DNA of 36,854 nucleotides from Chloroflexota bacterium (GCA_014338005.1 QUBZ01000040.1:1-36854); one strand, 5' to 3'; numbered from the stretch's first letter, positions 16,335-24,945 are shown. Notes: generated by a model from the letters alone, not told the origin. A program made the numbers and translations.

Positions 16335-18545
16335 TCACGCCATAGGAGTGACCATCACGGGGTTCGTCACAGCCAACCGCCGCTTCTCGCCCCGATAGTA
16401 CACGGTAAAAGAAACGCGCTTCCAATGCGCGGGCAAACGCGGGTCGAGCGCCGGTTCGCCGCGTTCATCCAGATGCAGGCCGCAAAAACCGAATATCAAG
16501 GCCTGCCACAGCCCGCCGCTGGCCGCGCCATGAATGCCATCGCGCACATTGCCCTTGTTATTTTCCAGATCAATCCCGGCGGCATGTTCAAACATCTCGT
16601 AGGCCGCTTCGTCCAGGCCAAGCCGCGCGGCTACCCAGGCGTGTACCGCCGGGCTGAGCGATGAACCATGATCGGTGCGTGGGTAATAAGTGTTCCAGTT
16701 GTTCAGCAAAACCGGCTGTGGAGCCAGTTCGTCGCCCAGCAAGGCCATCAGCATCACCACGTCCGCCTGTTTGATAACCTGGCTCTGGATGCTGCGTTTA
16801 TGTCCCAGAATCGCCTGGACGCTGACGGCGCGCGGCTGGTAGTGCTGTACCGGGATGTACTCCATGTCGAAAAAGCCGGGGAACTGAATATGTATCTGGC
16901 GCTCGTCATCGAAGGGGATATACATCTTTTGGATGATGTCACGCCAGCGGTCAAGCCGCGCTGGAGTCAGATTTAAAACCGCCGTCAGCCGCGCCGCATC
17001 ATCCGGCGCGCTGCTCCGCAGCCAGTCCAGCAGTTGGAGCGCCTGCTCCAGATGCCAGACGACCATCCGGTTTGTGAATACACTGTTATCAATGTTTTCG
17101 TGATATTCATCCGGCCCGATCTGCTGCGATATTTCGTAGCGTCCCGATCGGGCTTCCACGCGGCTGCCCCAGAAAACCGCCGTATCCAGCACGATTTCCG
17201 CGCCATACCGGCGCATAAAATCGTCATCTCCTGTCCAGCGCCAGTATTGCAGAACGGCATAGGCAATATCGGTAGAAATATGCTGTTCCGTATCACCTGT
17301 CCAGATACGAATCCGCGAGCCGTCTTCCTGTTCATCCGACCACTGCGGCGTGGTTTCTTCGCCTGTATCGGTGCTTTCCCAGGGATACATCGCCCCTTCA
17401 TAACCGTTCGCCCTGGCTTTATTGCGCGCGCCCGGCAGATTGTGGTAGCGGTACATCAGCAGATTGCGCGCGATCTGCGGCTGCGTGAGGATCAGCGGCG
17501 GCACGATGAACAGTTCGGTATCCCAGAAAACATGGCCTTTATAACCCAGCCCGGAGAGCGTTTTCGCGCCAATGCTCACCCGTTCGTCCTGTCGCGGTGC
17601 AGCGATCAGCAGGTGATACATCAGAAACCGGACGGCAAACTGGGCGTAATCGTCACCTTCGATCTGCACGTCCGACGTGTCCCAATAACGCGCCCATTCG
17701 TTTTCATGCGCGGAGCGCAGTTGTTCGCATCCGGCGGCCACCGACGCTTGCAAATGCCGGCGAGCCGTATCCAATACCCGATCTGCCTCTACATCCCGGT
17801 TGGTGTAAACAACGGTGAGTTTATCGAGCGATACGGCTTCTTCCTGCCGCAGTCGAAAAGTGCTGCTTACAAGCGGCGACTCCCCTTCTACCCGCGCTTC
17901 AGCCGGATAGGGGCTGATAAGCCGCGAGGCCATCCCCAGCACGTAGCCGGACTGGTTGGTGCGCGCCTGAACTGCCAGCGTCGCGCCGTCTGCCTCAGCT
18001 TGAATATTGCCCCAATGACGAACTTCGCCGTTGGTCACATCGGTATCCAGGCGGCTTTCAACGCGAATTTCTGGTTCGCCATCCACAGCCGTAATCCGCA
18101 CGCGCTGCACCAGAAGATGAACATCGTGCAGGCTGGCAAAACGTTCAAACACAACTCGAACGATACTGCCGGAAGCTGCGCGGAACAACACCTCTCGAAT
18201 CAACACCCCATGATCGAGCTGCAGCCGCCGCCGGTAACCCAGGACTGCGCCGTCCGGCGGTTGCAGCGCGGTATGGTGCTGGTTGACAAGGCGGAAAGGT
18301 GTGCCGTCGATCCACAGGCGGAGCGGCAGCGGGTTCGGAGCGTTCACCAGATCAGTCACCAGCGCGCCGGCGGCATGATTATAGATGCCATGCACCAGCG
18401 TGGTGGCGATCTCACCGGGGTATCCCTCCTCGAAAGTTCCCCGCATCGCCATATAACCATTGCCGACGGTAAAAAGTGTTTCGTAGTGGTTGAGCTTTTC
18501 GGGATGGAAAGGAAATTCGCTCAATTCCCACAATCGGCGCAGCAC
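16335..18545 (-). CDS. GH65 disaccharide phosphorylase (kojibiose/trehalose/maltose phosphorylase family)
   Basis: A 736-aa inverting phosphorylase that splits an alpha-linked glucose disaccharide with phosphate to beta-glucose-1-phosphate and a free sugar. I start it at a GTG at 18545, where GAAGGGGAG lies seven bases upstream; the longer frame uses a TTG at 18581 in front of that site. GH65 marks, numbered from this GTG: FWDTE (340-344), YRYHNLPGAR (366-375), the YPWES...GEE segment, the general acid Glu480 in GPDEYHEN, KQAD (592-595) and HGSSLS (626-631), which hold phosphate. The bond specificity cannot be called. It heads the leftward operon that ends in beta-phosphoglucomutase, which uses its product. 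A sigma-70 promoter with a start-site palindrome lies just upstream. Confidence 0.92.
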   Translation of the reverse strand: MLRRLWELSEFPFHPEKLNHYETLFTVGNGYMAMRGTFEEGYPGEIATTLVHGIYNHAAGALVTDLVNAPNPLPLRLWIDGTPFRLVNQHHTALQPPDGAVLGYRRRLQLDHGVLIREVLFRAASGSIVRVVFERFASLHDVHLLVQRVRITAVDGEPEIRVESRLDTDVTNGEVRHWGNIQAEADGATLAVQARTNQSGYVLGMASRLISPYPAEARVEGESPLVSSTFRLRQEEAVSLDKLTVVYTNRDVEADRVLDTARRHLQASVAAGCEQLRSAHENEWARYWDTSDVQIEGDDYAQFAVRFLMYHLLIAAPRQDERVSIGAKTLSGLGYKGHVFWDTELFIVPPLILTQPQIARNLLMYRYHNLPGARNKARANGYEGAMYPWESTDTGEETTPQWSDEQEDGSRIRIWTGDTEQHISTDIAYAVLQYWRWTGDDDFMRRYGAEIVLDTAVFWGSRVEARSGRYEISQQIGPDEYHENIDNSVFTNRMVVWHLEQALQLLDWLRSSAPDDAARLTAVLNLTPARLDRWRDIIQKMYIPFDDERQIHIQFPGFFDMEYIPVQHYQPRAVSVQAILGHKRSIQSQVIKQADVVMLMALLGDELAPQPVLLNNWNTYYPRTDHGSSLSPAVHAWVAARLGLDEAAYEMFEHAAGIDLENNKGNVRDGIHGAASGGLWQALIFGFCGLHLDERGEPALDPRLPAHWKRVSFTVYYRGEKRRLAVTNPVMVTPMA

Positions 18546-18582
18546 AATAAAACTCCCCTTCAATAAAAGCAATAACGTCAAC

Positions 18583-18594
18583 TTAAACGTTTAA
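18583..18594. promoter_or_regulatory. Putative LacI-family operator
   Basis: TTAAACGTTTAA is a perfect 12-bp palindrome with a central CG, the form preferred by LacI-family proteins. It starts seven bases beyond the -10 element of the GH65 promoter, so it covers the likely transcription start. This is where a repressor would block the operon. The LacI gene at 10483 is the obvious candidate. I saw no second exact copy in the window. Confidence 0.7.
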
Positions 18595-18601
18595 TATGTA
18601 G

Positions 18602-18630
18602 AATATAACCAGTTTTTCGCCAATATGCAA
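18602..18630 (-). promoter_or_regulatory. Sigma-70-type promoter of the GH65 operon
   Basis: Reading leftward, TTGCAT (18630-18625) and TATATT (18607-18602) are separated by exactly 17 bases. The -10 matches the consensus at five of six positions and the -35 at three. The predicted start falls in or next to the palindrome at 18583-18594, and the GTG of the phosphorylase lies about 50 bases further. Confidence 0.65.
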
Positions 18631-18721
18631 GAGGGTTTTTGGGCATTTTGATGCGGCAGGCGGAACGGGTTAAACCGGATAAAAATGAGCGGGGGTCTCA
18701 AAACGGTGCAAACAAATATAC

Positions 18722-18752
18722 GAGGGTGGCCTGCTAACAAAGGCGCACCCTC
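18722..18752 (-). terminator. Probable terminator of the mrp operon
   Basis: GAGGGTG-GCCT (18722-18732) pairs with AGGC-CACCCTC (18741-18752, one bulged G) to give an 11-bp stem. It lies 15 nt past the mrpG stop. On the minus strand it is followed by a T-rich stretch (TATATTTGTTT) rather than a clean T-run, so termination may be partial. The remaining sequence to the GH65 promoter shows nothing else. Confidence 0.55.
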
Positions 18753-18767
18753 AGAAACTGGACAATC

Positions 18768-19109
18768 TTACTCGGTTGTGGCGGGCCGCTCCGCCCGCGC
18801 CGCCAGATCATCGCGCACGGCGCCGGCTCGCGGCACGCCTTGTCGGTACGCTGCGGCGGCAATCGCGTGCGAGGCCACCGGCGCGGTAGTCAGCAGGAAA
18901 AGCGCCAGAACGATCAATTTGAGCGTGGCCTCCGGCATCATCAGCGCCGTGCCGGCCAGCAGGCTGATAATGCCGAGCGTGGACACCTTGCCGGAAGCGT
19001 GGATGCGGGTATAAACATCAGGAAGGCGAATGATGCCGATGATGCCTACAGCCGAAAAAAAGACGCCCGTACCGAGCAGTATCAAACCCACCACTTCGCC
19101 AATAACCAT
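18768..19109 (-). CDS. mrpG: Na+/H+ antiporter subunit MrpG (MnhG/PhaG)
   Basis: A 113-aa small membrane subunit. I start at the ATG at 19109, which overlaps the last base of the mrpF stop (TAATG), giving MVIGEVVGLILLGTGVFF. A longer frame to 19319 runs antiparallel in meaning through mrpF and lacks family sequence, so it is not used. The family signature IGIIGIIRLPDVYTRIHASGKVSTLG lies at about 22-47, followed by LLTTAPVASHAIAAAAY. Three helices are visible, with a charged cytoplasmic tail. It is the last gene of the operon and is needed, with the other subunits, for cation/proton exchange. Confidence 0.93.
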   Translation of the reverse strand: MVIGEVVGLILLGTGVFFSAVGIIGIIRLPDVYTRIHASGKVSTLGIISLLAGTALMMPEATLKLIVLALFLLTTAPVASHAIAAAAYRQGVPRAGAVRDDLAARAERPATTE

Positions 19110-19384
19110 TAAAACACTCTCCCCTCGGCCAGATACCGGGCAACCGCCAGGGTTGCTACCAAGCCGAACGCGGCCAGCGCCAGGCTGATGTCTATCACAA
19201 AAGATGAATCTTGCAGCAGCGCCAGCAGAACGATAATCCCGATCAGCAGCGTGGTGATGGTATCGGTCGCCTGCAAGCGGTCGGCGGGGGTTGGCCCGGA
19301 CAAAACGCGATAAGCGCACGGCAGCAGCAGGATAACCATCACCGTCAGCCCGGCCTGAACCAGCATATTCGCAGCATCGCTCAT
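19109..19384 (-). CDS. mrpF: Na+/H+ antiporter subunit MrpF (MnhF/PhaF)
   Basis: A 91-aa membrane subunit with three helices. The recognisable MrpF core is YRVLSGPTPADRLQATDTITT (about 25-45), then LLALLQDSSFVIDISLALAAFGLVATLAVARYL. The ATG overlaps the mrpE stop by four bases (ATGA), and the stop overlaps the mrpG start by one base, so translation is coupled along the operon. Length and motif are normal for the family. Confidence 0.93.
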   Translation of the reverse strand: MSDAANMLVQAGLTVMVILLLPCAYRVLSGPTPADRLQATDTITTLLIGIIVLLALLQDSSFVIDISLALAAFGLVATLAVARYLAEGRVF

Positions 19385-19878
19385 GATGACCTTCCTATGA
19401 TACGCCCGAACAACTGGATACGGCGCGCCTGCTCCGCGTCTATTGTCGCGGTCGTCGCATCAACATCCAGACAGTGAACGTATAAAACCCGGTTATCCTC
19501 CAGTTCAACGACCAGTTCGCCCGGCGTCAGCGTGATAACATCGGCGCTCAAAGCAGCTATAATCGGACTCTCCAATGGGTCCTGGGTAGGAACAGCGATG
19601 ATGCCCGGCTTTAACCGCATATCGGGGGAAAGCACCCGCCGCGCCACATCCACGCCGGACAGCACAATATCCCAGAACAGCTCGACAATATAAATCGCCA
19701 GCGCCACCAGTTGGTCGGGCAGGCGCCGCCAGTTCACCTTCCGCCTTTGCGGGCGCAGCAGCACCAGAACCCCCAGGCTTAATCCATAACCAACCAGCGC
19801 GCCGTCGAGCATGATGCGGTCGGTGATGCCCACCCAGATCAGCGCCATTGGAACAGCCAACAGCATATAAAAAAGCAT
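19381..19878 (-). CDS. mrpE: Na+/H+ antiporter subunit MrpE (MnhE/PhaE)
   Basis: A 165-aa subunit with two or three N-terminal helices and a cytoplasmic domain. Family landmarks are VALAIYIVELFWDIVLSGVDVARRVLSP and the following stretch with PDMRLKPGIIAVP, then ALSADVITLTPGELVVE near 110-130, and YVHCLDVD. It starts six bases after the mrpD stop and its stop overlaps the mrpF start. In Mrp complexes MrpE is required for assembly and activity rather than forming a proton channel itself. Confidence 0.92.
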   Translation of the reverse strand: MLFYMLLAVPMALIWVGITDRIMLDGALVGYGLSLGVLVLLRPQRRKVNWRRLPDQLVALAIYIVELFWDIVLSGVDVARRVLSPDMRLKPGIIAVPTQDPLESPIIAALSADVITLTPGELVVELEDNRVLYVHCLDVDATTATIDAEQARRIQLFGRIIGRSS

Positions 19879-19884
19879 CTTAAC

Positions 19885-21369
19885 CTAACCTCCCAATACC
19901 GCCCGAATGTAAAGCTGGGGATTACTCAATTGGCTGACGGTGCGTGCAGCGATGTCCAGCAGCGGCGCCGCATACAGGCCCAGAAGCACGCACAGGCCGA
20001 TGAGCAAAGCCGGGGCAAGCGGGCTGTCACCAACAGGTTTTAGCTTCAACTCGCCCGCCGGCGGCTGCTGGAAAATCCACTGCCAGGTGCGGAACATATA
20101 CAACACCGTAATGACCCCCGCGCCGACCACCAGACCGAGCGCCAGCCAATGCCCGGCGCTGATGCCGCCCCGCGCCAGCGCCACTTTACTGACAAACCCG
20201 TTCAGCGGCGGCACGCCCGCCAGCGCCAGCCCGCCTAAAAAGTACAGTCCTGACGTGACGGCTAACGCTTTGCCCGCGCCGCCGATCTCCGACAGGCGTG
20301 CGGTTTTGGTCATCGTCCGGCTGGAAACCACGCCGGTAATCATCAGCAGTGATGATTTGACAAACGCATGGTTGACGGCATAAACCAGCGCCCCGGACAG
20401 GGCGGCGGCTGTTCCCCAGCCAATCCCGACCAGGATGAAACCAATCTGGCCGAAAGTCGAATAAGCCAGCAGGCGTTTGGCATCATATGTCCGCAGCGCG
20501 CCCAGGCTGCCGAAAAAAATGCCGATGATGCCGAGGATTATCAGCAGCTCCTGGATGAGCGGCGCTTCCGCCGTGAACATCAGCGTCATCATACGAATCA
20601 GCCCATAAATTCCAACCTTGACCACCACCGACGACAGCATGGAGCCAATCGGCGTGGGCGCGGTGGTATGAAAGTCTGGCTGCCAGAAGTGGAACGGGAA
20701 AACCGCGCTTTTCAGCAAAAAGGCGCACATCAGCAGCACGGCGGCAGCCTGCGCCAGCAGCGGGCGCTGGTCATTGGCTAACAGGCGGCCAATATCCGCC
20801 ATATTCAGCGTGCCGAAGGTGGCATACAGGGCGGCGATGCCGATGAGCAGGAACAGCGTCCCCATCGCGCTGATGAACAGGTATTTGATGGCCGCTTCCA
20901 GCCCCAGCCGGTTGTCGGAAATCGCCACCAGAATCACCGATGTAATCACCATCAATTCGATAAACACAAACAGCGTGAAGATGTCGCCGGTATACAAAGC
21001 CCCGTTCAAACCCGCGCCCATCGCCAGGAACAGCGGCATAAACGCCGGATAACGCACGCATTTATCCTTGCAGCCGAGGGCGTACAGGATACCTGCCGCC
21101 ACGACCGTTGTCGCCATGACGGCGAACACCGATGCCAGCAAATCGCCCACCAGAACGATGCCAAACGGCGGCGGCCAGCCACCCAGCCGGTAGGTCAAAA
21201 TGTTACCTTGCAGGTTTTCCAGCAGCACGCCGATGCTCGAAAGCCACGCCAGCACCCCGCCTATAAGCCCGAAACCATGCTGAAGTGTACGATAACGTGA
21301 CAGGGTAACACCCAGTGCAGCAAACGCCAGCGGAATAAAAATAGGCCCGATCAACAGTACATTCGGCAT
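19885..21369 (-). CDS. mrpD: Na+/H+ antiporter subunit MrpD (NuoN-like)
   Basis: A 494-aa membrane protein related to complex I antiporter-like subunits, with about 14 helices. Key features are the buried glutamate in FVFIELMVITSVILVAIS, the lysine in LLKSAVFPFHFWQPDFHTTAPTPIG and the following SSVVVKVGIYGLIRM, which lie on the proton path in this family. It starts three bases after the mrpC stop. With MrpA it forms the two ion-translocating modules of the complex, which exports Na+ in exchange for H+ and supports pH and salt homeostasis. Confidence 0.94.
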   Translation of the reverse strand: MPNVLLIGPIFIPLAFAALGVTLSRYRTLQHGFGLIGGVLAWLSSIGVLLENLQGNILTYRLGGWPPPFGIVLVGDLLASVFAVMATTVVAAGILYALGCKDKCVRYPAFMPLFLAMGAGLNGALYTGDIFTLFVFIELMVITSVILVAISDNRLGLEAAIKYLFISAMGTLFLLIGIAALYATFGTLNMADIGRLLANDQRPLLAQAAAVLLMCAFLLKSAVFPFHFWQPDFHTTAPTPIGSMLSSVVVKVGIYGLIRMMTLMFTAEAPLIQELLIILGIIGIFFGSLGALRTYDAKRLLAYSTFGQIGFILVGIGWGTAAALSGALVYAVNHAFVKSSLLMITGVVSSRTMTKTARLSEIGGAGKALAVTSGLYFLGGLALAGVPPLNGFVSKVALARGGISAGHWLALGLVVGAGVITVLYMFRTWQWIFQQPPAGELKLKPVGDSPLAPALLIGLCVLLGLYAAPLLDIAARTVSQLSNPQLYIRAVLGG

Positions 21370-21372
21370 AAA

Positions 21373-21717
21373 TTACCCCTTAAGTTGATCCAGTTCATCG
21401 CTGTCCACCGTCTTAAACCGCCGGGATGAAACCGCGATCAACCCTAGCAGCAGCGCGTAAGAGCCAAAACTGATGACAATAGCCGTCAGAATGAGTGCCT
21501 GCACCAGCGGGTCGCTGGGCTGCCCTGCCGGACGGCTGCTGGCATCCACATAAGCCGGGACACTGCCGTTATAAGCCCCGACAGCCAGAAACAAAAGATT
21601 GATAGCCGTGAACAGGATATAAAAGCCCATCCCGGCTTTGATTAAATCCCGCCGCAGCAGTTGAAAAACGCCCATCGCAAACATGATACCGGTTGCCAGC
21701 GCAAACAGGATGTTCAT
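21373..21717 (-). CDS. mrpC: Na+/H+ antiporter subunit MrpC (NuoK-like)
   Basis: A 114-aa NuoK homologue with three helices: a first helix (ILFALATGIMFAMGVFQLL), then RRDLIKAGMGFYILFTAINLLFLAVG, and a third with DPLVQALILTAIVISFGSYALLLGL. The DPLVQALILTAIVI segment is the MrpC/MnhC hallmark. Its ATG overlaps the mrpA stop (ATGA, 21714-21717). A short proline/serine-rich periplasmic loop (VDASSRPAGQPS) is normal for the subunit. Confidence 0.94.
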   Translation of the reverse strand: MNILFALATGIMFAMGVFQLLRRDLIKAGMGFYILFTAINLLFLAVGAYNGSVPAYVDASSRPAGQPSDPLVQALILTAIVISFGSYALLLGLIAVSSRRFKTVDSDELDQLKG

Positions 21718-24608
21718 AACGGTTCGACCTCCATTGGATGGGAGATAGCTTCCAGGATGGCGCTCACGCCGCCGAATACAGTCAGGCAGATGCCGACCTC
21801 AAACAACACCGTTGAGGCCAGTTTGATGTCCGCCAGCGAAAAACCGTCTATCGGGGTAAAAGCCAGAAATTCACGCCCGAAAATCAGCGGCAGAATGGCA
21901 TTGGCAAAGGCCAGCGTCAGCCCAATCCCGATCAGCGGGCCGGGATGCAGCCAACGCAGCCGTCTTTTTGTTTCCTCATACCCGTACACGACAAACCACA
22001 ATGCGACCCCCAAGCCGCCGATCACCCCCGCTGTGAAACCATCCCCCGGCGCTGCACCGGCGTAAAGAAGGTGCGCCAGGCCGATCAGCATGGCGAACGG
22101 CAGCACCAACCCGGCGGCAAGCTGTGTTACCGGGTCGGCAAAATGCGAACGATAAACTACCGGTTCAGGACGCTCCGCGTCTTCTTGCAGCGCATCCTTG
22201 ATGGGACTCTCGCTTGTTTCAGGCCGCCGGAACAAAGACCACGTTTTGCCGGGGTTCGGGCGCGCCAGCATCGTCAGCACACCCAACGCCGCCATGCCGA
22301 ATACGGTGATTTCGATCAACGTATCGGTGCCGCGAAAATCGGTGATAATGCCGGCTACAACATCTTTCACGCCTACCTGCGGCAGCGCGTTTTCCAGATG
22401 CCAGGCGGCAATCGTGTTAGGAGTCGGGCGGCTGTTGACGGCGGCCAGCGCGAAAAACCCCACCGCCACCCCCAGCGTGACCGAAATCAGCACGTCGCGT
22501 TTTAAGCCCGTGTTCGTCTGCCCCCACAGGCGCGTGATCGCGCGGCGGCGCTCTTCTTCGCTAGTACGCGCCAGGATGATGATAATCAGCACGGTAGCCA
22601 GCGTTTCGATCAGGAACTGTACCAGCGCGACATCCGGCGCGGGTTCGAGCAAAAAGATGCCGCCGATTGAGTAACCGGCCACACCCAGCGCCATTGCCGC
22701 CAGCAGATGCCGCTCCAGCAAAATACTCGCCAGCGTAGCGACCAGTGCCAGCACCAGCAGCACAATTTCCAGTATATCGGCTGCGGAAGCAACACCTGCC
22801 ATCATTTCTGCCGGATAGATGATCGTCGTTCGGGTAATCGCAGTGGACAGCAGAGCAACCACCGTCAGCAAAATTGCCGCCAGATAATACCGGATTTTGC
22901 CGCCCTGCGAGCGCAGCAGCACATCCCCTATCTGCTCAACCCGGCTTACCAGGTATTGATAAATTTGCTCACCGCCAGGCAGTCCGGGCAGATTCCACGA
23001 CAGCCAGACGCGGCGGGTCGCAAATATCGCCGCGCCGGCGGCCAGTGCCGCTATACTCAAAACGAATGCCTGGTTGATGCCGTCCGGCGGCAGCAGATAC
23101 AGGCTGACCGTTTTCCCGATCGCCAGCGAAACCACCGGCGTGACCAACGCGCCGATGCCGATGCCGGCAATCAACGACAGCCCTGCCAGAAGTCCCGGAG
23201 CGGCAGTCATCGGGCCTGGCAGCGTGTGGATATGGCTGTAATCATAAGCGTCATCCCCGTAGGGATGATGGCTGTCATGCTCTCGATGTTCTTCTTGCGG
23301 CAGGCGCGCGCGCGATTTCCCCCCGAAAATATCCCAGATCAGTCGAAACGCCACCGCCACCGTTAGCGTGGCGCTAAGCACCACGACGGCCAGCGCCAGC
23401 GGCTCGGCGATCACAGCTTCCAGCAGCGTTTCTTTGGCAACAAAACCAAACAGCGGCGGCACGCCGGCCATAGATAAACCCGCCACTACAGTAACACCGG
23501 CCAGAGCGGGCATCTTGCGCCACAAACCGCCCAGCTCGTCTATATTTCGCGTGCCGGTAGCATGGTCAACCGCCCCGACTATCAGGAACAGCGCGCCTTT
23601 GTACAGCGCGTGCGCCAGAATGCCCACCATAGCAGCTTTGATTCCGGCGGCTTCCGGTAGGCCGATAAGCGCCACCAGCGCCCCAAGCTGGCTGATCGTC
23701 GTATAGGCCAGGATGCCCTTCAAATCACGCTGGCGCAGCGCGACCGCCGCGCCAATCAGCATCGTCAGCAGACCGACCACCGGCAGAACCGTATTCCACA
23801 ACGGCGTATCCCCCAGTATGGGCGACAGGCGCGCCAGCAGATAAACACCAGCTTTGACCATCGTCGCCGAGTGTAAAAACGCGCTGGCCGGCGTCGGCGC
23901 GGCCATCGCGCCCGGCAGCCAAAAATGCAGCGGAAACTGCGCACTTTTACTAAAACTACCTGCTAAAATCAGCACGGCGATCGCGCCATACCAGGGATGC
24001 GACCGCAGAACGTCGCTTTTGGCAAGCAGGTCGCTCAATTCCATCGTTCCGGCAGCGGTCCCCGCTAACAGCAGCCCGACTAAAAGCGCCAGTCCCCCGC
24101 CCCCGGTGATGATAAGCGCCTGGAGCGCGCCTGCGCGGGCATCCGCATCCGACCCCTTAAAACTGATGAGCAAAAACGAAACAATGCTTGTCAGCTCCCA
24201 GGCGATAAAGAGCGTCAGCAGATTGCCGGCCATCACCACCGCCAGCATACTGCCGGTGAAAGCCAGCAGCAGGGCAAAAAATCGTCCCACCTGCCGGGCA
24301 TCCTCGAAATAATATCCGGCATATAACATGACGGCAGCGCCGATGCCGGTGATAACCAGGGCAAACAGCACCGACAATCCATCCGCATACAGCGACAGAT
24401 TGAGGCCAATCTGCGGCATCCAGGAAATAGCCGCCGATACCGCCCCCTGTTCGCCGATCGTAGGCAAAAGCGCAAGAAGCCACCCGAACAGAATCGCAAG
24501 AACGGCGGCCAGTCCCCATCCCTGGTGTTCAGGCCGCAGCCGCTGGCTGGCTGGAACAATCGCCAGGGCCAGAACAAACGGTACTACGATCACGGGTACA
24601 AATTCCAT
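21714..24608 (-). CDS. mrpA: Na+/H+ antiporter subunit MrpA fused to MrpB
   Basis: A 964-aa polytopic protein. Residues 1-500 are the NuoL-like antiporter domain, with Glu138 in FIAWELTS, Lys221 in SFSKSAQFPLHFWLPG, and PTPASAFLHSATMVKAGVYLL. A middle region (about 570-760) is the MrpA-specific extension. The last 145 residues, from about 820 (HFADPVTQLAAGLVLPF to the end), are a complete MrpB domain, so A and B are fused, as in PhaAB/ShaAB-type operons of six genes. Odd feature: a His/Asp/Glu-rich loop at about 439-462 (six histidines) in place of the usual short loop. GAAGGA lies six bases before the ATG. A good promoter lies about 200 nt upstream. Confidence 0.95.
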   Translation of the reverse strand: MEFVPVIVVPFVLALAIVPASQRLRPEHQGWGLAAVLAILFGWLLALLPTIGEQGAVSAAISWMPQIGLNLSLYADGLSVLFALVITGIGAAVMLYAGYYFEDARQVGRFFALLLAFTGSMLAVVMAGNLLTLFIAWELTSIVSFLLISFKGSDADARAGALQALIITGGGGLALLVGLLLAGTAAGTMELSDLLAKSDVLRSHPWYGAIAVLILAGSFSKSAQFPLHFWLPGAMAAPTPASAFLHSATMVKAGVYLLARLSPILGDTPLWNTVLPVVGLLTMLIGAAVALRQRDLKGILAYTTISQLGALVALIGLPEAAGIKAAMVGILAHALYKGALFLIVGAVDHATGTRNIDELGGLWRKMPALAGVTVVAGLSMAGVPPLFGFVAKETLLEAVIAEPLALAVVVLSATLTVAVAFRLIWDIFGGKSRARLPQEEHREHDSHHPYGDDAYDYSHIHTLPGPMTAAPGLLAGLSLIAGIGIGALVTPVVSLAIGKTVSLYLLPPDGINQAFVLSIAALAAGAAIFATRRVWLSWNLPGLPGGEQIYQYLVSRVEQIGDVLLRSQGGKIRYYLAAILLTVVALLSTAITRTTIIYPAEMMAGVASAADILEIVLLVLALVATLASILLERHLLAAMALGVAGYSIGGIFLLEPAPDVALVQFLIETLATVLIIIILARTSEEERRRAITRLWGQTNTGLKRDVLISVTLGVAVGFFALAAVNSRPTPNTIAAWHLENALPQVGVKDVVAGIITDFRGTDTLIEITVFGMAALGVLTMLARPNPGKTWSLFRRPETSESPIKDALQEDAERPEPVVYRSHFADPVTQLAAGLVLPFAMLIGLAHLLYAGAAPGDGFTAGVIGGLGVALWFVVYGYEETKRRLRWLHPGPLIGIGLTLAFANAILPLIFGREFLAFTPIDGFSLADIKLASTVLFEVGICLTVFGGVSAILEAISHPMEVEPL

Positions 24609-24803
24609 AACATTCCTTCATGTATTGACCAACGCCGGGCGCTCAGCCAAATTCCCAAGCAAATCCGGCAGATGCGATCAGTCTCGGCAAAGAAACCGAA
24701 TTATATAATTTTCGAGCCGGAGTTGCACGAAAGTTCGAGAGGGCGGCTGTCGCCGGCGATTTCCCGGCCAAACTGAAACCGGGTTATCCAAAAAGTGACA
24801 TTC
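24609..24803 (-). other. Long 5' leader of the mrp operon
   Basis: If transcription starts from the promoter at 24810-24838, the mRNA has about 195 untranslated bases before mrpA. The leader can fold into several local stems: a GCCGG/CCGGC pair at about 24749-24765, a near-perfect AT palindrome at 24699-24710 flanked by CG pairs, and TTCGG/CCGAG at about 24683-24700. I do not recognise a known riboswitch, but the length and structure ahead of a cation antiporter make ion- or nucleotide-sensing control possible. A 77-codon frame in it on the same strand has no sign of being a gene. Confidence 0.4.
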
Positions 24804-24809
24804 TATGGA

Positions 24810-24838
24810 ACTATAGAAAAATCCGTCCCCACTGTCAA
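24810..24838 (-). promoter_or_regulatory. mrpA: Sigma-70 promoter of the mrp operon with overlapping dyad
   Basis: Leftward TTGACA (24838-24833, perfect) and TATAGT (24815-24810, five of six) are separated by exactly 17 bases. An inverted repeat TTCTAT-N6-ATAGAA (24801-24818) overlaps the -10 and start region and could bind a repressor. This is the best consensus promoter in the window. Confidence 0.8.
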
Positions 24839-24945
24839 TAAGCGGGAGGCATGTCTCACTCAGGATTAATATGATGAATATTAGGATGCTCATATTTGTC
24901 TTTTTCTCCAATCCAACTTTAGATCGGGAACGACCTAAACAACTT

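Noticed and set aside
17034..18566. 510-codon open frame on the plus strand
   Set aside because: Lies entirely antisense to the GH65 gene, whose full set of family motifs is on the other strand; the translation has no recognisable domain.
18768..19319. 183-codon version of mrpG
   Set aside because: The first 70 codons overlap mrpF in another frame and have no family sequence; the coupled ATG at 19109 gives the normal MrpG.
24678..24911. 77-codon frame upstream of mrpA
   Set aside because: Spans the promoter and leader of the mrp operon, has no ribosome site and an odd composition; treated as non-coding.
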